A DNA stretch of 64,000 nt from Ktedonobacter robiniae (GCF_016587375.1 NZ_BNJG01000003.1:1674001-1738000), one strand, 5' to 3'. Shown: positions 42,466 to 51,909, numbered from the stretch's first letter. Notes: generated from the sequence alone by a model not told the origin. A program made the numbers and translations.

Positions 42466-43056
42466 ATGGCTCAGCCCGAAGAGCAATTAGAGCTAGTGAA
42501 GCCAGATGTCAAGTATGCGCAGACCTACCTGGCGATGATCGATGCTCATTTTTCCAGCGGCGAGGAGTATAACTATAACAATATGTGGTTGGCACGCGAA
42601 GACTTTGCCGCCTTTGTGCGTGAACTGGAGGATGAGGCGCAGGGCATCGACTTGCTCGCTGGTCTACCCAGGCAACAGACCTATTTTCTGCTCAAGGATG
42701 GCGAGCAGATCATTGGCGAGATCCGCTTCCGCCCGCGCCTGGAGGAGCCTTACGAGAAGCTTAATGGGCATGTCGGCTACAATATTCACCCCGCTTACCG
42801 GGGGCGAGGGTATGGCACGCGCCAGCTGGCCTTGCTCCTGGAGGAGGCGCGCCAACTGGCTCTGCCCGGTGTCTCCATGACGATTGAAGACGAAAACCCC
42901 TCCTCTGTGCGCGTGATCCAGAAGAATGGTGGTCGCCTGCTGCGCGTGGTGGAGAATCCCCCCTCGATTCGCATTGAAGAGGAGAACGGGGAACTGGTGG
43001 TGAAGGACACCACCAACGAGGGCGAGCGCTGCGCCCTCTGGTGGATTGACCTATAG
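42466..43056 (+). CDS. GNAT family N-acetyltransferase
   Basis: 196 residues. The acetyl-CoA motif is HPAYRGRGYGTRQLALLLEE, preceded by GEIRFRPRLEEPYEKLNGHV and GYNIHP (strand 4) and followed by SMTIEDENPSSVRVIQKNGG, the usual motif B. Relatives acetylate amino groups of small metabolites or proteins; the substrate is unknown. AAAGGAGG lies eight bases before the ATG. It converges on the DUF2330 gene with only six bases between stops and no obvious hairpin. Confidence 0.9.
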   Translation: MAQPEEQLELVKPDVKYAQTYLAMIDAHFSSGEEYNYNNMWLAREDFAAFVRELEDEAQGIDLLAGLPRQQTYFLLKDGEQIIGEIRFRPRLEEPYEKLNGHVGYNIHPAYRGRGYGTRQLALLLEEARQLALPGVSMTIEDENPSSVRVIQKNGGRLLRVVENPPSIRIEEENGELVVKDTTNEGERCALWWIDL

Positions 43057-43062
43057 ATAGTA

Positions 43063-44241
43063 TTAGCTTGTGTGGCGGGCTTTGTAGCGCCTGCGGAGCC
43101 AGATCGCACCCGCGACAATGCCTAGTAAGGGGACGCCCACGACGCCACCTACGCAGGCGGCACTTTTCACATAGGTGAGCGTGCAGTCCGGCGGCGGCGA
43201 GCTATAATTCAGGCTGATATAGGGGCTGACGGGGTTGAGGTTGGCTTTGGGCGCCAGAATGGGATCGATCCGCATGTGATCAGGGGTGAAGCTGGTATAG
43301 AAACGCGTAAGGTAGGCGTTCTCAGGCATTTCTTTGAGGTAGCTGCCAAGCGCGTATGGGCCGACTGGTTGGGCGTACTCAGTGACAAAACCGTAGCCTC
43401 CTGCCTTCTGAATGGCGGTGTCTACGAGCTGGTAGTAGTTTGCGCCAGGATTGGGCGTGGAAGTGATTTGATTCTGGTCAATATGAATGTCCTGGTAGTT
43501 CTGGGGCGCAAAACGCTCGTTGGCCAGGATCGAGACCTCCATATTCATTCGCGTATTGATGTCGGTGGCCGCCAGGCGAATAGGGATCATAACCTGTTTC
43601 ATGACCATAGGGAAGGTGATCTTGACAGGTGCGATACTGGTCGTGTCCGCTTTGGCCTGGAGCCTCATGGCAAGGAAATACATGTTTTTCGCCACATAGG
43701 GCTGGATAAACTGCTGCGTGCTGGCCGGTACCGCGTACTGGTGAGCTTGTAGCCAGCTGGTAAGCGCCCCGGCGTCACCCGATTTAATCACATCGTAGGC
43801 GAAAGGGCCAACCGCTCCGCTTCCATAGACGTTGACGTTGGAGCTACTCGTCGTATTAGACGCGCCTGCTCCCATACCGCTATAGTGTGGCCGTGTTATA
43901 TCCGCGTAATCGCAGGTGCGGGCAGCAGGTACGACAAACCTGGGAGCAGTAAGCTGTTCCAGCGAGGTGAAGAGGGCTTGCGGCGCCTGGTCTACGCTGG
44001 GCACAACGGGTACAGGGAGCACCCAGGCGAAATCCTGGGCCTTCCCTTGATAGCGTATCTGCTCATACAGGGTCGTGCTATGCGTGCCAACAGTAATCAG
44101 GAGCCTCTCCGTATCCTGGTTGACCCTTGCCTGGTTTGTACTGGCAAAGAGCCCGCCGCACGCGAGCGCGGAGGCTGGCAGGAGCAGCAGGCAGCACAGC
44201 GCGAGCGAGAGGGGCGCGAGGAGTCGTATGAATTTCAGCAT
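43063..44241 (-). CDS. DUF2330 domain-containing exported membrane protein
   Basis: 392 residues. A signal peptide (RLLAPLSLALCCLLLLPASA) is followed by ACGGLFASTNQARVNQDTER and DFAWVLPVPVVPSVDQAPQA, the DUF2330 hallmark. A C-terminal TM (VVGVPLLGIVAGAIWL) with a basic tail RRRYKARHTS anchors it, leaving the bulk outside the cell. Several Cys (ACGG, RTCDYAD, PPDCTLTYVKSAACVGG) suggest disulfides or metal binding. Function of the family is unknown. The start codon is 54 bp from the metallophosphoesterase stop; the two may be co-transcribed. Confidence 0.85.
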   Translation of the reverse strand: MLKFIRLLAPLSLALCCLLLLPASALACGGLFASTNQARVNQDTERLLITVGTHSTTLYEQIRYQGKAQDFAWVLPVPVVPSVDQAPQALFTSLEQLTAPRFVVPAARTCDYADITRPHYSGMGAGASNTTSSSNVNVYGSGAVGPFAYDVIKSGDAGALTSWLQAHQYAVPASTQQFIQPYVAKNMYFLAMRLQAKADTTSIAPVKITFPMVMKQVMIPIRLAATDINTRMNMEVSILANERFAPQNYQDIHIDQNQITSTPNPGANYYQLVDTAIQKAGGYGFVTEYAQPVGPYALGSYLKEMPENAYLTRFYTSFTPDHMRIDPILAPKANLNPVSPYISLNYSSPPPDCTLTYVKSAACVGGVVGVPLLGIVAGAIWLRRRYKARHTS

Positions 44242-44295
44242 AGTTTAGAATGCGGAATCCTTTCTATGGACCATATCTATGGGACATAAGAGGTT

Positions 44296-45105
44296 TCATG
44301 AAAAGAGACGCTGCTGCAGGGCTTTTTGTTCCTCATGGGGGGTGGCTTTAGAGATATGTGGTGCCTGGAAGATCTGGCGATCTGGTAGGCGCACCGCTGT
44401 CAGTGTGCCGCTGCGATAGGCTCCTGTGTCGACGCAGATCTTGTTTGGTTCGACGAGTGGCCTGGCTAGCTTCCAGTGACCAAAGACGACGAGCTTGCCC
44501 CAATCGTAGTTACTTTTCAGGAAGCCCCTTGGTCCCCACATCTTACGCGCGGCGGGCGTCTCCTCGAAGGGTTTGCCTGGCAAGACGCCCGCGTGGACGT
44601 AGTAGGCGAACTCGTCCTCGTACTCCAGACGGGTTTCCTCCAGCCAGTAGCCTATCTCGGCGGGCATATGTCTCCTGTTGGCCCTCCACAGGCGGCGCGC
44701 GCTCTTCATGTTGGGGGCGCCAAGAAACTCTGAGCCATTCCAGCACTCCAGCCAGGCGTCCTCATGATTGCCCCGGAGAAAGACGCATAAGGGATGCAGG
44801 CGCTGGAGCCTCCGCAACGCTCGTATGGTGGCGAGGGAATCCTCGCCCTTATCCAGATAATCCCCCAAAAAGACCAGTGTGTCCTGTGGATGCAGGGGCA
44901 GGAGTTGCAATAAACGCATGAGGAGAGTAATTTCTCCATGCACATCGCCAATGGCATAGGTCACAGGGGGCGCGCCCAGGTCGTTGCGCTCAGCCCTAAA
45001 TAGGGCCTCTTCCACCGAGGGATAGGTACGCTCTCTTACAGGTGACAGGAAGCCTGCCACCCTGAGTGCCAGGGCCTTCAGTTTTCGCGAAATAAAAGTT
45101 ATCAC
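44296..45105 (-). CDS. Metallophosphoesterase (PPP-like Ser/Thr phosphatase family)
   Basis: 269 residues. The three phosphoesterase blocks are intact: TYAIGDVHGEITLLMRLL (GDxHG), LVFLGDYLDKGEDSLAT (GDxxDRG-like with Lys) and CVFLRGNHEDAWLECWNG (GNHE), followed by a late VVFGHWK His block. This fits bacterial PrpA/ApaH-like enzymes acting on phosphoproteins or dinucleotides. Cytoplasmic, no signal peptide. No ribosome site stands out. It lies between the DUF2330 gene and a large hairpin, and is divergent from nothing obvious. Confidence 0.88.
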   Translation of the reverse strand: MITFISRKLKALALRVAGFLSPVRERTYPSVEEALFRAERNDLGAPPVTYAIGDVHGEITLLMRLLQLLPLHPQDTLVFLGDYLDKGEDSLATIRALRRLQRLHPLCVFLRGNHEDAWLECWNGSEFLGAPNMKSARRLWRANRRHMPAEIGYWLEETRLEYEDEFAYYVHAGVLPGKPFEETPAARKMWGPRGFLKSNYDWGKLVVFGHWKLARPLVEPNKICVDTGAYRSGTLTAVRLPDRQIFQAPHISKATPHEEQKALQQRLFS

Positions 45106-45122
45106 AGTGAATTAAATCAATG

Positions 45123-45195
45123 CTTTGGGCGGGTAAGGGATGTGGTGACGGTGTGGCGAAGCCACACCGTCACCACATCCCTTACCCGCCCAAAG
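45123..45195. terminator. 35-bp-arm perfect hairpin after the beta-glucosidase gene
   Basis: Arms 45123-45157 and 45161-45195, apex TGGC-GAA-GCCA. It starts two bases beyond the beta-glucosidase stop codon and ends 17 bp before the upstream limit of the metallophosphoesterase gene, so it isolates the two same-strand genes. Confidence 0.85.
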
Positions 45196-45197
45196 AT

Positions 45198-46589
45198 CTA
45201 TGCCTGTTCCTCTTTGTATTTCTGGATGAGGTCGGCGTACCAGAGGCCGCTGTCTTTGATGATGCGGCGCTGGCTGTCATAGTCGACATAGATGATGCCG
45301 AAGCGCTTGCTGTAGCCCTCGGCCCATTCGTAGTTGTCTAGCAACGACCAGGTGAAATAGCCCTGGACGGGTGCGCCCTGCTCGATGGCGCGCACGATGC
45401 CCTGGAGATGCCCTTGCAGGTAAGAGAGGCGGCGTGGATCGTGTACGTGCTCGCCACCATCCCACTGGTCGCGGAAGGCCGAGCCATTCTCGGTGACGTA
45501 GAGTTTGGGCAGGGCATACTCTTTATGCAGGCGTACCAGGAGTTCGGAGAGGGCGTTGGGATAGACCTCCCAGCTCATCTCGGTATAGCTGGCACTGGGA
45601 ATGGGAGCAACCAATTGGCAGGCATCGGCCAGGGGCGCGGGCTCGGTGCCACGAATGACACTGCGGGTATAGTTATTGACGCCCAGGAAGTCGATAGGGG
45701 CCGATATAATCTCCAGGTCGCCGTCCTCGATGGGAGGGGCCTGGAGCGCCATGTTTTTAAAGAAGTCTTCGGGATAGCTGCCGCGAACGATTGGATCGAG
45801 GAACCAGCGGTCACTGAAGGCGTCGTAGTGTGCCAGGTCGCGTAGGGTCTCGGGTCGGTCGTCGGCGGGATAGCCAGGGGTAAAGTTCAGGGTAATGCCG
45901 ACCTGGGCGTCGTTGGTGACGTGGGCGCGGATACGTGGCAGGGCGAGGCCATGTCCCAGTAAGAGGTGGTGGCCTGCGTCCAGCGCGCTCTGACGATCCT
46001 GTACGCCGGGCGCGTGAACGCCATTGCCATAGCCTAGATAGGCCGAGCACCACGGCTCATTGAGGGTAATCCAGCCCGCGACGCGGTCGCCAAGCCGCCG
46101 GGCCACAATTTCTGCATACTCGGCGAAGGCGAAGGCTGTCTCGCGGTTGCGCCAGCCACCCTTATCCTCCAGGGCCTGGGGGAGATCCCAGTGATAGAGG
46201 GTCGCGAAAGGTTGGATGCCCTTGCTGAGCAGGGCATCAACCAGGCGCTCGTAGAAATCCAGCCCACGGGGGTTGACGTCTCCGTGTCCCTGGGGCAGGA
46301 TGCGCGGCCAGGCGATGGAGAAGCGGTATGCGCCCAGGCCCAGGCGCGTCATGAGCGCGATATCTTCGTCTACGCGGTGATAGTGGTCATCGGCGACATC
46401 GCCATTATGGCCCTGGTAGACCTTGCCGGGGGTCGCGGCAAAGGTGTCCCAGATCGAGGGACCGCGACCATCCTCATGGGTCGCGCCCTCAATCTGGTAG
46501 GAGGCCGTAGCGGCCCCCCAGAGGAAATTAGCCGGGAAGAGCTTTGCCAGGCTGAGCTGTGTTTGTTCGGAGTTGCTGGTTGTCGTCAT
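45198..46589 (-). CDS. GH1 family beta-glucosidase
   Basis: 463-residue cytoplasmic glycosidase with a complete GH1 TIM barrel. The N-terminal signature is FLWGAATASYQIEGATHEDG. The acid/base is E178 in WITLNEPWCSAYLG and the nucleophile is E367 in LYVTENGSAF. The C-terminal SLLDNYEWAEGYSKRFGIIY, with the substrate Glu-Trp pair, is normal. It should split cellobiose or other short beta-glucosides or galactosides. It is the last gene of an operon with a DppABC-type binding protein and permeases under a LacI regulator, a layout known for cello-oligosaccharide use in other bacteria. Confidence 0.95.
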   Translation of the reverse strand: MTTTSNSEQTQLSLAKLFPANFLWGAATASYQIEGATHEDGRGPSIWDTFAATPGKVYQGHNGDVADDHYHRVDEDIALMTRLGLGAYRFSIAWPRILPQGHGDVNPRGLDFYERLVDALLSKGIQPFATLYHWDLPQALEDKGGWRNRETAFAFAEYAEIVARRLGDRVAGWITLNEPWCSAYLGYGNGVHAPGVQDRQSALDAGHHLLLGHGLALPRIRAHVTNDAQVGITLNFTPGYPADDRPETLRDLAHYDAFSDRWFLDPIVRGSYPEDFFKNMALQAPPIEDGDLEIISAPIDFLGVNNYTRSVIRGTEPAPLADACQLVAPIPSASYTEMSWEVYPNALSELLVRLHKEYALPKLYVTENGSAFRDQWDGGEHVHDPRRLSYLQGHLQGIVRAIEQGAPVQGYFTWSLLDNYEWAEGYSKRFGIIYVDYDSQRRIIKDSGLWYADLIQKYKEEQA

Positions 46590-46600
46590 ATCTATCCTTA

Positions 46601-47629
46601 CTAAGCCACCAGGTTTTGGATTTTCTCGCCTTTAGGTTTGCGTTCGCTACGCAGGCGTGGATTGGCGAATTCATCGACGCCGAAGTTGATCAGCGTGAGG
46701 GCCGTGCCCACGAAAGCGATGCAGAGCGCGGGCGGCAGGAACCACCAGTAAGCACCCTGAAGAATGGCGTCATTATTATTGACCCAGTAGAGCATAGAGC
46801 CCCAACTGACGCTAGTAATATCGCCCAGGCCCAGGAATTGCAGTCCGGAAGCAGCCAGGATGGCGTAGATCACGGTGCCAATGAAACCCGACATGACAAT
46901 CGCGATCTCGTTGGGCAGGATCTCGGCAAAGATGATGTGAAGGGTGTTTTCTCCACTGGATTGAGCGGCCTGCACAAAATCACGGCTGCGCATCGACATG
47001 GTCTGTGCGCGAATAACGCGTGCATTCCAGGACCAGCTCGTCACCGTCAGAACCAGTGCGATGGTCAGGTCGCCCTTGACGGGGAAGAAGGCCGCCAGCA
47101 CGATAGCCAGGGGGAGGCCAGGGATGACCAGGAAGATATTGATGAAAACCGAGAGGATATCATCAACGATCCCGCCGAAGTAGCCCGCGATCAGCCCGAT
47201 GGCGGTCGAGAAAGCCGTGATAAGTAGCCCGGTTATGAAGCCCCAGAGAATGGAGGAGCGTGCGCCAACAATGGTCTGGGCGAAGACATCCTGCCCGGTT
47301 TGTGTCGTGCCGAACAAGAACTGGCCCGAGGGCGAAGCCAGGTTAGGTCCAACATTGAGGGCGTTAGGATCGGTATGGATAAACACTGGGCCGAAGAGCG
47401 CGATAAGGATAAAAATGGCCAGGATGACCAGGCCTGCGCCGACCTTGCGATTGACCGTGACCAGGCGCCAGAGGTCACGCAGACGCCCAGTGGTGGGAGG
47501 TGGCGCTCCGACGCCCGCCATGCCCGAAGCCCCAACGGTAAGGGTGCTCTCGGTGCTGGTGCGTGACGCGGCATGTGTTGAGCTGCCTGTTGCCAGGGTA
47601 TTGGTTGTGTCAGGTTGAGTCGAACTCAT
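46601..47629 (-). CDS. ABC transporter permease, DppC type (oligosaccharide importer)
   Basis: 342 residues. A long hydrophilic, Thr/Ser-rich N-terminal tail of about 65 residues precedes TM1 (VGAGLVILAIFILIALFGPV). The coupling loop is RDFVQAAQSSGENTLHIIFAE, followed by ILPNEIAIVMSGFI. The C-terminal region resembles family members that import cello-oligosaccharides. It starts six bp after the DppB-type gene and ends 11 bp before the GH1 gene, so the three are one unit. No ATPase subunit gene accompanies it. Confidence 0.9.
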   Translation of the reverse strand: MSSTQPDTTNTLATGSSTHAASRTSTESTLTVGASGMAGVGAPPPTTGRLRDLWRLVTVNRKVGAGLVILAIFILIALFGPVFIHTDPNALNVGPNLASPSGQFLFGTTQTGQDVFAQTIVGARSSILWGFITGLLITAFSTAIGLIAGYFGGIVDDILSVFINIFLVIPGLPLAIVLAAFFPVKGDLTIALVLTVTSWSWNARVIRAQTMSMRSRDFVQAAQSSGENTLHIIFAEILPNEIAIVMSGFIGTVIYAILAASGLQFLGLGDITSVSWGSMLYWVNNNDAILQGAYWWFLPPALCIAFVGTALTLINFGVDEFANPRLRSERKPKGEKIQNLVA

Positions 47630-47635
47630 AAATGT

Positions 47636-48619
47636 TTAACCCCTTTCTTGGCGAACACGCGGATCAAGCACAGTGTAGACCATGTCAACCAGGAAGTTGG
47701 CGCTCATAACGGCGACCGTAATAATGAGGAAGATGCCCTGCATCAAGGCATAATCCGAGTTCTGCACTGCCTGGAAAAGCGAGTAGCCAATGCCTGGATA
47801 AGAGAAGACGATTTCGAGGAAGAGCTGGCCCGCGACCACCTGGCCAAGCGCGATAGCGAAACCGGTGATATTGGGCAGAATGGCGTTGCGCGCGGCATAG
47901 TTGAGCATGACGCGGCGCGTGGCAAGCCCCTTGGCCTGGGCCATGAGCACATAATCTTCAGAGAGCGTCATAATCATAGCATTACGCATACCAAGCATCC
48001 AGCCCGAGATGCTGGCCACAACAAAGGTGATGGCGGGTAGGATGGCATGCTGGATAGCGCTGGAGATAAAATCGGGCGACCAATCGGGCGAAATGAAGCG
48101 ATCATAGCCGCCGCTGACGGGGAACCAGTTGAGGGTAAAACCAAAGATGTAGAGCAGGATTAGGGCCAGGCAGAAGTAAGGGATGGCCGAGATAAAGGTC
48201 ATGAGGGGTGGCAGCAGGCTATCCAGGAAGGAGTTGCGGCGCCAGGCGATGATAACGCCCAGGAGCGTCCCCAGGGCAAAGCTAAGGACCAGCGAGACCA
48301 GCACCAGGACCAGTGTCCAGGGGAGTTCCTGCCCGATGGCTTCCGCCACTGGCGTTGGGAAGTAGGTGATGGAGAGGCCAAGGTTGCCGTGGAGCAGATT
48401 GTTAAGATACTGGAAATACTGCACCCAGAGCGGATCGTTGGTAATACCAAATTGTAGTTCAATCGCGTGAATGGCCTCGGGCCTGATGCGACCCTGGAAG
48501 CGAGCCACAAAGATCAATGCTGGATTGCCAGGCGCCAGGCGCGGGATCAGGAAATTGAGGGTGAGCGACGCCCACAAGGCAATGAGATAAAAGCCCAGGC
48601 GGCGTAACAGGTGACGCAT
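47636..48619 (-). CDS. ABC transporter permease, DppB type (oligosaccharide importer)
   Basis: About 327 residues, six TM helices. The N-terminus RHLLRRLGFYLIALWASLTL and the RLAPGNPALIF motif, then GLSITYFPTPVAEAI, are family features; the coupling loop is EDYVLMAQAKGLATRRVMLN, and the late block is FSYPGIGYSLFQAVQNSDYA. The ATG of MRHLLRR has AAAGGAG seven bases upstream; nine more in-frame codons before it are probably not translated. It is separated from the upstream binding-protein gene by a hairpin. Confidence 0.9.
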   Translation of the reverse strand: MRHLLRRLGFYLIALWASLTLNFLIPRLAPGNPALIFVARFQGRIRPEAIHAIELQFGITNDPLWVQYFQYLNNLLHGNLGLSITYFPTPVAEAIGQELPWTLVLVLVSLVLSFALGTLLGVIIAWRRNSFLDSLLPPLMTFISAIPYFCLALILLYIFGFTLNWFPVSGGYDRFISPDWSPDFISSAIQHAILPAITFVVASISGWMLGMRNAMIMTLSEDYVLMAQAKGLATRRVMLNYAARNAILPNITGFAIALGQVVAGQLFLEIVFSYPGIGYSLFQAVQNSDYALMQGIFLIITVAVMSANFLVDMVYTVLDPRVRQERG

Positions 48620-48663
48620 ACAGGAACTCCTTTGTGAATAGGGCAAAGCCTCTGAAGCATGGA

Positions 48664-48696
48664 AGAGTTTCTGGGCTGATGAGGCCCAGAAACTCT
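48664..48696 (-). terminator. Hairpin between binding-protein and permease genes
   Basis: 13-bp perfect arms AGAGTTTCTGGGC/GCCCAGAAACTCT with loop TGATGAG, 23 bp after the binding-protein stop. No strong T-run; likely partial termination or mRNA protection. Confidence 0.65.
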
Positions 48697-48718
48697 CCAG
48701 AACAAGCGTTACGAGAGA

Positions 48719-50422
48719 CTATTGTGCAGGTGACAGGTGGAGTATGACAACGGCCGCATCGGGGTACTGCCAGGGTGGCGGAACCGCGTACGGATTGTCA
48801 GCTGTGGGCCAGCCTGTGAAGTTCTTGGTGCTGTACTCGTTCCAGTCCGCACCGTAGACCAGTGTGATGATCGGAACTTGCTCGACCATGATCTTCTCCA
48901 GACCCTGAATGGCCTGTTTCTGCACGTTGGGATCGGTCGTCGTCGAATACTGAGTTAACAGACTATCGGTCGTCGGATCCTCCCAGCGCTCGTAGTTGGA
49001 GACCGCTGTTCCCCCAATAGGAGCGGACTTGGCCTTGCTGAGCACGTTGTTATAGGTATAGAACGGCGAGGGACCACTGCCGACGCTACCAATGCTCATA
49101 TCAAAGCTGCCGGTATTGAGGGCATTCACATAGGAGTTGTACGCAATGGCGTTTACGTTGGTCTGGATACCGATAGCCTTCAGGTCGCTGTTGACCATCT
49201 GGCACATGGTGACCCAGTCGCTCCAGCCAGTGACCACGTTCAGGTTGAAGGAGAGCTTCTTGCCGTCTTTATCGACATAGATGCCATCGGAACCCTTCTT
49301 CAAGCCGGCGCTCTCCAGCAGTTGTGTCGCCTGAGAGACGTTGGGGGCCTGGTAGGTCAGGTTCTGATACTCGGGGTTGAGGTAATCCTTCTGCGCGGGA
49401 AGGATCAGGCCGGTCGGGTTGGCGACAGGCTCGAAGTTGCTCTCCGCAACATGGAACATCTTGTCGCGATCCAGCGCCATACTGATGGCCTTACGGACAT
49501 TGACGTTGTTGAAGGGGGCTTTCGTCAGGTTCATGAAGAGCGAGACGTTGTTGCCCGAAGGGAACCAGTATTTGTTGTGCTGGGGGTCGCGGTCGATATA
49601 GCCTTTTTGCAGGTTCGGTGTGAACAGGCTGACCCAGTCGAGGTTACCTTTGTCCATATCCAGTTCCAGGGACTGGTTGGAGTTGTACGACGGGTAACGC
49701 AGTTCATTGACTTTCAGCTGATCCGCCTGCCAGTAGCTGGGGTTCTTGGTGTAGTCCAGCAACTGAGGGCTGAAGGACTTCAGCGTGAAGGGGCCGGTAC
49801 CCACAGGAGTTGGATTGGTATACTTCGATGGATCGCCCACATTCGCCCAGAGATGCTTGGGAACGATCCAGGTTGTGCCACCGACGCTATAGAGAATAGG
49901 TGTGTACACCTTCTTCATGGTGATAACGACGGTGTGGTCATCGGATGCGGTTACGCTGTCAAAATAGTTCCAGAGGCCGTTGGTGTCCGTCGCGGGATAC
50001 TGCTTAAACAGGTTGAGGGTAAAAGCAACATCGTCGGCGGAGAAGGGCTGTCCATCGGACCACTTGACATTCTGGCGCGTGGTGAAGGTCAGCGTCTTGT
50101 TATCACTGGAGAACTTATAGTCGGTCGCCAGCCAGGGCGTGACCTTACCGCTAAAGCCGTTGACGTAGAGAAGGGTCTCATAGACCATACCTACGGTGCC
50201 CGGATTGGCGTTAGGAGTATAAGGCCCAAAGTTTTTGGTGAAGTCGCCGGTTGGTCCGGTTGAGATCGTCAGATAATTATTGTGCGCATTCTGCCCACTG
50301 CCGCTGCCGGTGCTCCCACCGCAGGCGGCCAGGACCATGCCCAGGACAAGTAGGAGCGTAGTGAGCAATGCTCCAGTGTTCTTCTTCGCTTTGAAGAACC
50401 TTGTTAGAGATCGCAGTGTCAT
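48719..50422 (-). CDS. ABC transporter substrate-binding lipoprotein, family 5 (oligosaccharide type)
   Basis: About 567 residues. The lipobox is LLLVLGMVLAAC|GG. Family 5 features are TVGMVYETLLYVNGFSGKVT, LTFTTRQNVKWSDGQPFSAD and TGPFTFKSFSPQLLDY-like spacing in the second block. Start chosen at MTLRSLTRFF with AAGGAGG about seven bases upstream; sixteen further in-frame codons lie before it. Next to the GH1 beta-glucosidase and under a LacI regulator, it probably binds beta-linked oligosaccharides rather than peptides. The 236 bp between it and the lacI gene carry no gene; they should hold its promoter. Confidence 0.9.
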   Translation of the reverse strand: MTLRSLTRFFKAKKNTGALLTTLLLVLGMVLAACGGSTGSGSGQNAHNNYLTISTGPTGDFTKNFGPYTPNANPGTVGMVYETLLYVNGFSGKVTPWLATDYKFSSDNKTLTFTTRQNVKWSDGQPFSADDVAFTLNLFKQYPATDTNGLWNYFDSVTASDDHTVVITMKKVYTPILYSVGGTTWIVPKHLWANVGDPSKYTNPTPVGTGPFTLKSFSPQLLDYTKNPSYWQADQLKVNELRYPSYNSNQSLELDMDKGNLDWVSLFTPNLQKGYIDRDPQHNKYWFPSGNNVSLFMNLTKAPFNNVNVRKAISMALDRDKMFHVAESNFEPVANPTGLILPAQKDYLNPEYQNLTYQAPNVSQATQLLESAGLKKGSDGIYVDKDGKKLSFNLNVVTGWSDWVTMCQMVNSDLKAIGIQTNVNAIAYNSYVNALNTGSFDMSIGSVGSGPSPFYTYNNVLSKAKSAPIGGTAVSNYERWEDPTTDSLLTQYSTTTDPNVQKQAIQGLEKIMVEQVPIITLVYGADWNEYSTKNFTGWPTADNPYAVPPPWQYPDAAVVILHLSPAQ

Positions 50423-50658
50423 TGAAACCTCCTTAAAAAAACAGAGAAACAAGTTTAGTCCATTCGTCATTGAAAAGCTGCTAAACTGATAGGGTTCGAT
50501 ATAAGCTCCTTTCTATAGTCATAAATTTGCGCTGTGGGCGCTATAGGTGACTCGCCCGGGTCAGGCATACAATGAGTGATAGGCTGCATGCCTGGCCTCG
50601 GCGACACACTAATCTCATAAGATGAGTTCGTGAACAATGCTGATCCTTGGGAAGCGCT

Positions 50659-51780
50659 TTATGTTACCTGTTCTATAGATGAAACTGCCTGGTTCTGCCT
50701 CGCGCCGCAGGAGGCGCGTACCAGGAGACTGGTTGCCAGTTGGATTTGCTGAACCTGCTCGTCCTCTGGCTGGAGTGGTGTCGCGTGTTTACCGGCTCCC
50801 GGTGGGATATATGCGCGTTGCCGATGAGCCAGTTCAATCATGGAGATCAGCAACTTTGCGCCCTGTCGCCCCATCTCTTGAAAGGGCTGCTTAACGGTCG
50901 TCAAGGGTGGTCGTACATGCGCGGAAGAGGAGATGCCATCAAAGCCGACCAGGGCCAGATCGTCTGGAATGCGTATACCATGTTCTTCGGCGTATGCTAT
51001 AACGCCATAAGCCATATCGTCGCTGGCCGCAAAAATAGCCGTGGGGCGTTGCCTCTGTGGAAGCGAGAGTAGCTTCTGCATGGCCTCCATTCCCGATTTA
51101 CGCCTAAACAGGCCCTCGACAACGAGTGTGGGATCGACGGGTATACCATAATCCTCAAGCGCCCGGCAGTAGCCCTGGTAGCGCTGGCGGGAACAGTAAA
51201 GATCTACGGGACCCTGGATGTGAGCGATCCGGCGGTGGCCGAGCTTCAACAGGTGGCATACCGCCTCATAGGCGCCTTGCTGGTTATCTGCACTGATCCA
51301 GGGGACATCCGAAGGAAGCTCCCGGTCATCGATCATAACCACAGGGAAGCCATGCTGGTGCAGGCGTATGACATGTTTAGCGGGGAGTCCCGGCAGAATC
51401 GAGAGCAGGCCTGCGACGAGGTCGGAGGCCAGGATGTGATCGATGATGTCGCCCTTGTCATCGGCACGAGTCTTGTCATTGATGCTATAGAGCACGAGTT
51501 CATAGGGGGTAAGGCCGATAGCTTCAGCGACGCCACAAACGATATCGGGGACCATAGGCCAGGTGAAAGAGGGAACCAGAACGCCAATCAGGTGACTATG
51601 CCTGCGAGCGAGGCCCGCCGCAGTCAGGCTTGGGACAAAGCCTTCTTCTTCGACAATACGAAGGATACGCTCACGCGTGGTTGGATCAACATCAGGCTTC
51701 TGGTTGAGAACACGCGAAACAGTTGCTTTTGAGACACCTGCCAGGAGAGCAATATCGCCAATGGTACGCTTCCTCGCCAT
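50659..51780 (-). CDS. LacI family transcriptional regulator
   Basis: 373 residues. The N-terminal helix-turn-helix and hinge are complete: TIGDIALLAGVSKATVSRVL followed by NQKPDVDPTTRERILRIVEE. The periplasmic-binding-like core has HSHLIGVLVPSFTWPMVPDI, SADNQQGAYEAVCHLLKLGH and ALVGFDGISSSAHVRPPLTT. A C-terminal tail of about 35 residues (GARQNQAVSSIEQVT end) is longer than usual. It heads the beta-glucosidase/importer locus and should repress it until a cello-oligosaccharide-type inducer binds. Two GTAA-N-TTAC operator-like sites lie about 130-155 bp upstream of its start. Confidence 0.92.
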   Translation of the reverse strand: MARKRTIGDIALLAGVSKATVSRVLNQKPDVDPTTRERILRIVEEEGFVPSLTAAGLARRHSHLIGVLVPSFTWPMVPDIVCGVAEAIGLTPYELVLYSINDKTRADDKGDIIDHILASDLVAGLLSILPGLPAKHVIRLHQHGFPVVMIDDRELPSDVPWISADNQQGAYEAVCHLLKLGHRRIAHIQGPVDLYCSRQRYQGYCRALEDYGIPVDPTLVVEGLFRRKSGMEAMQKLLSLPQRQRPTAIFAASDDMAYGVIAYAEEHGIRIPDDLALVGFDGISSSAHVRPPLTTVKQPFQEMGRQGAKLLISMIELAHRQRAYIPPGAGKHATPLQPEDEQVQQIQLATSLLVRASCGARQNQAVSSIEQVT

Positions 51781-51909
51781 AAATATCTTATCCTTATCGG
51801 TTAGCTACATCGCATAGACCAGGGTCGCGCACGCATCGCCTCTTACATAGAGAAGTCTGCGTGTGTAAAGGAAAGAGAAACAAGGCTGTCACGAAATAAA
51901 TATCGTTCC

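Noticed and set aside
49322..50263. 313-codon plus-strand frame
   Set aside because: Antisense shadow of the family 5 binding-protein gene.
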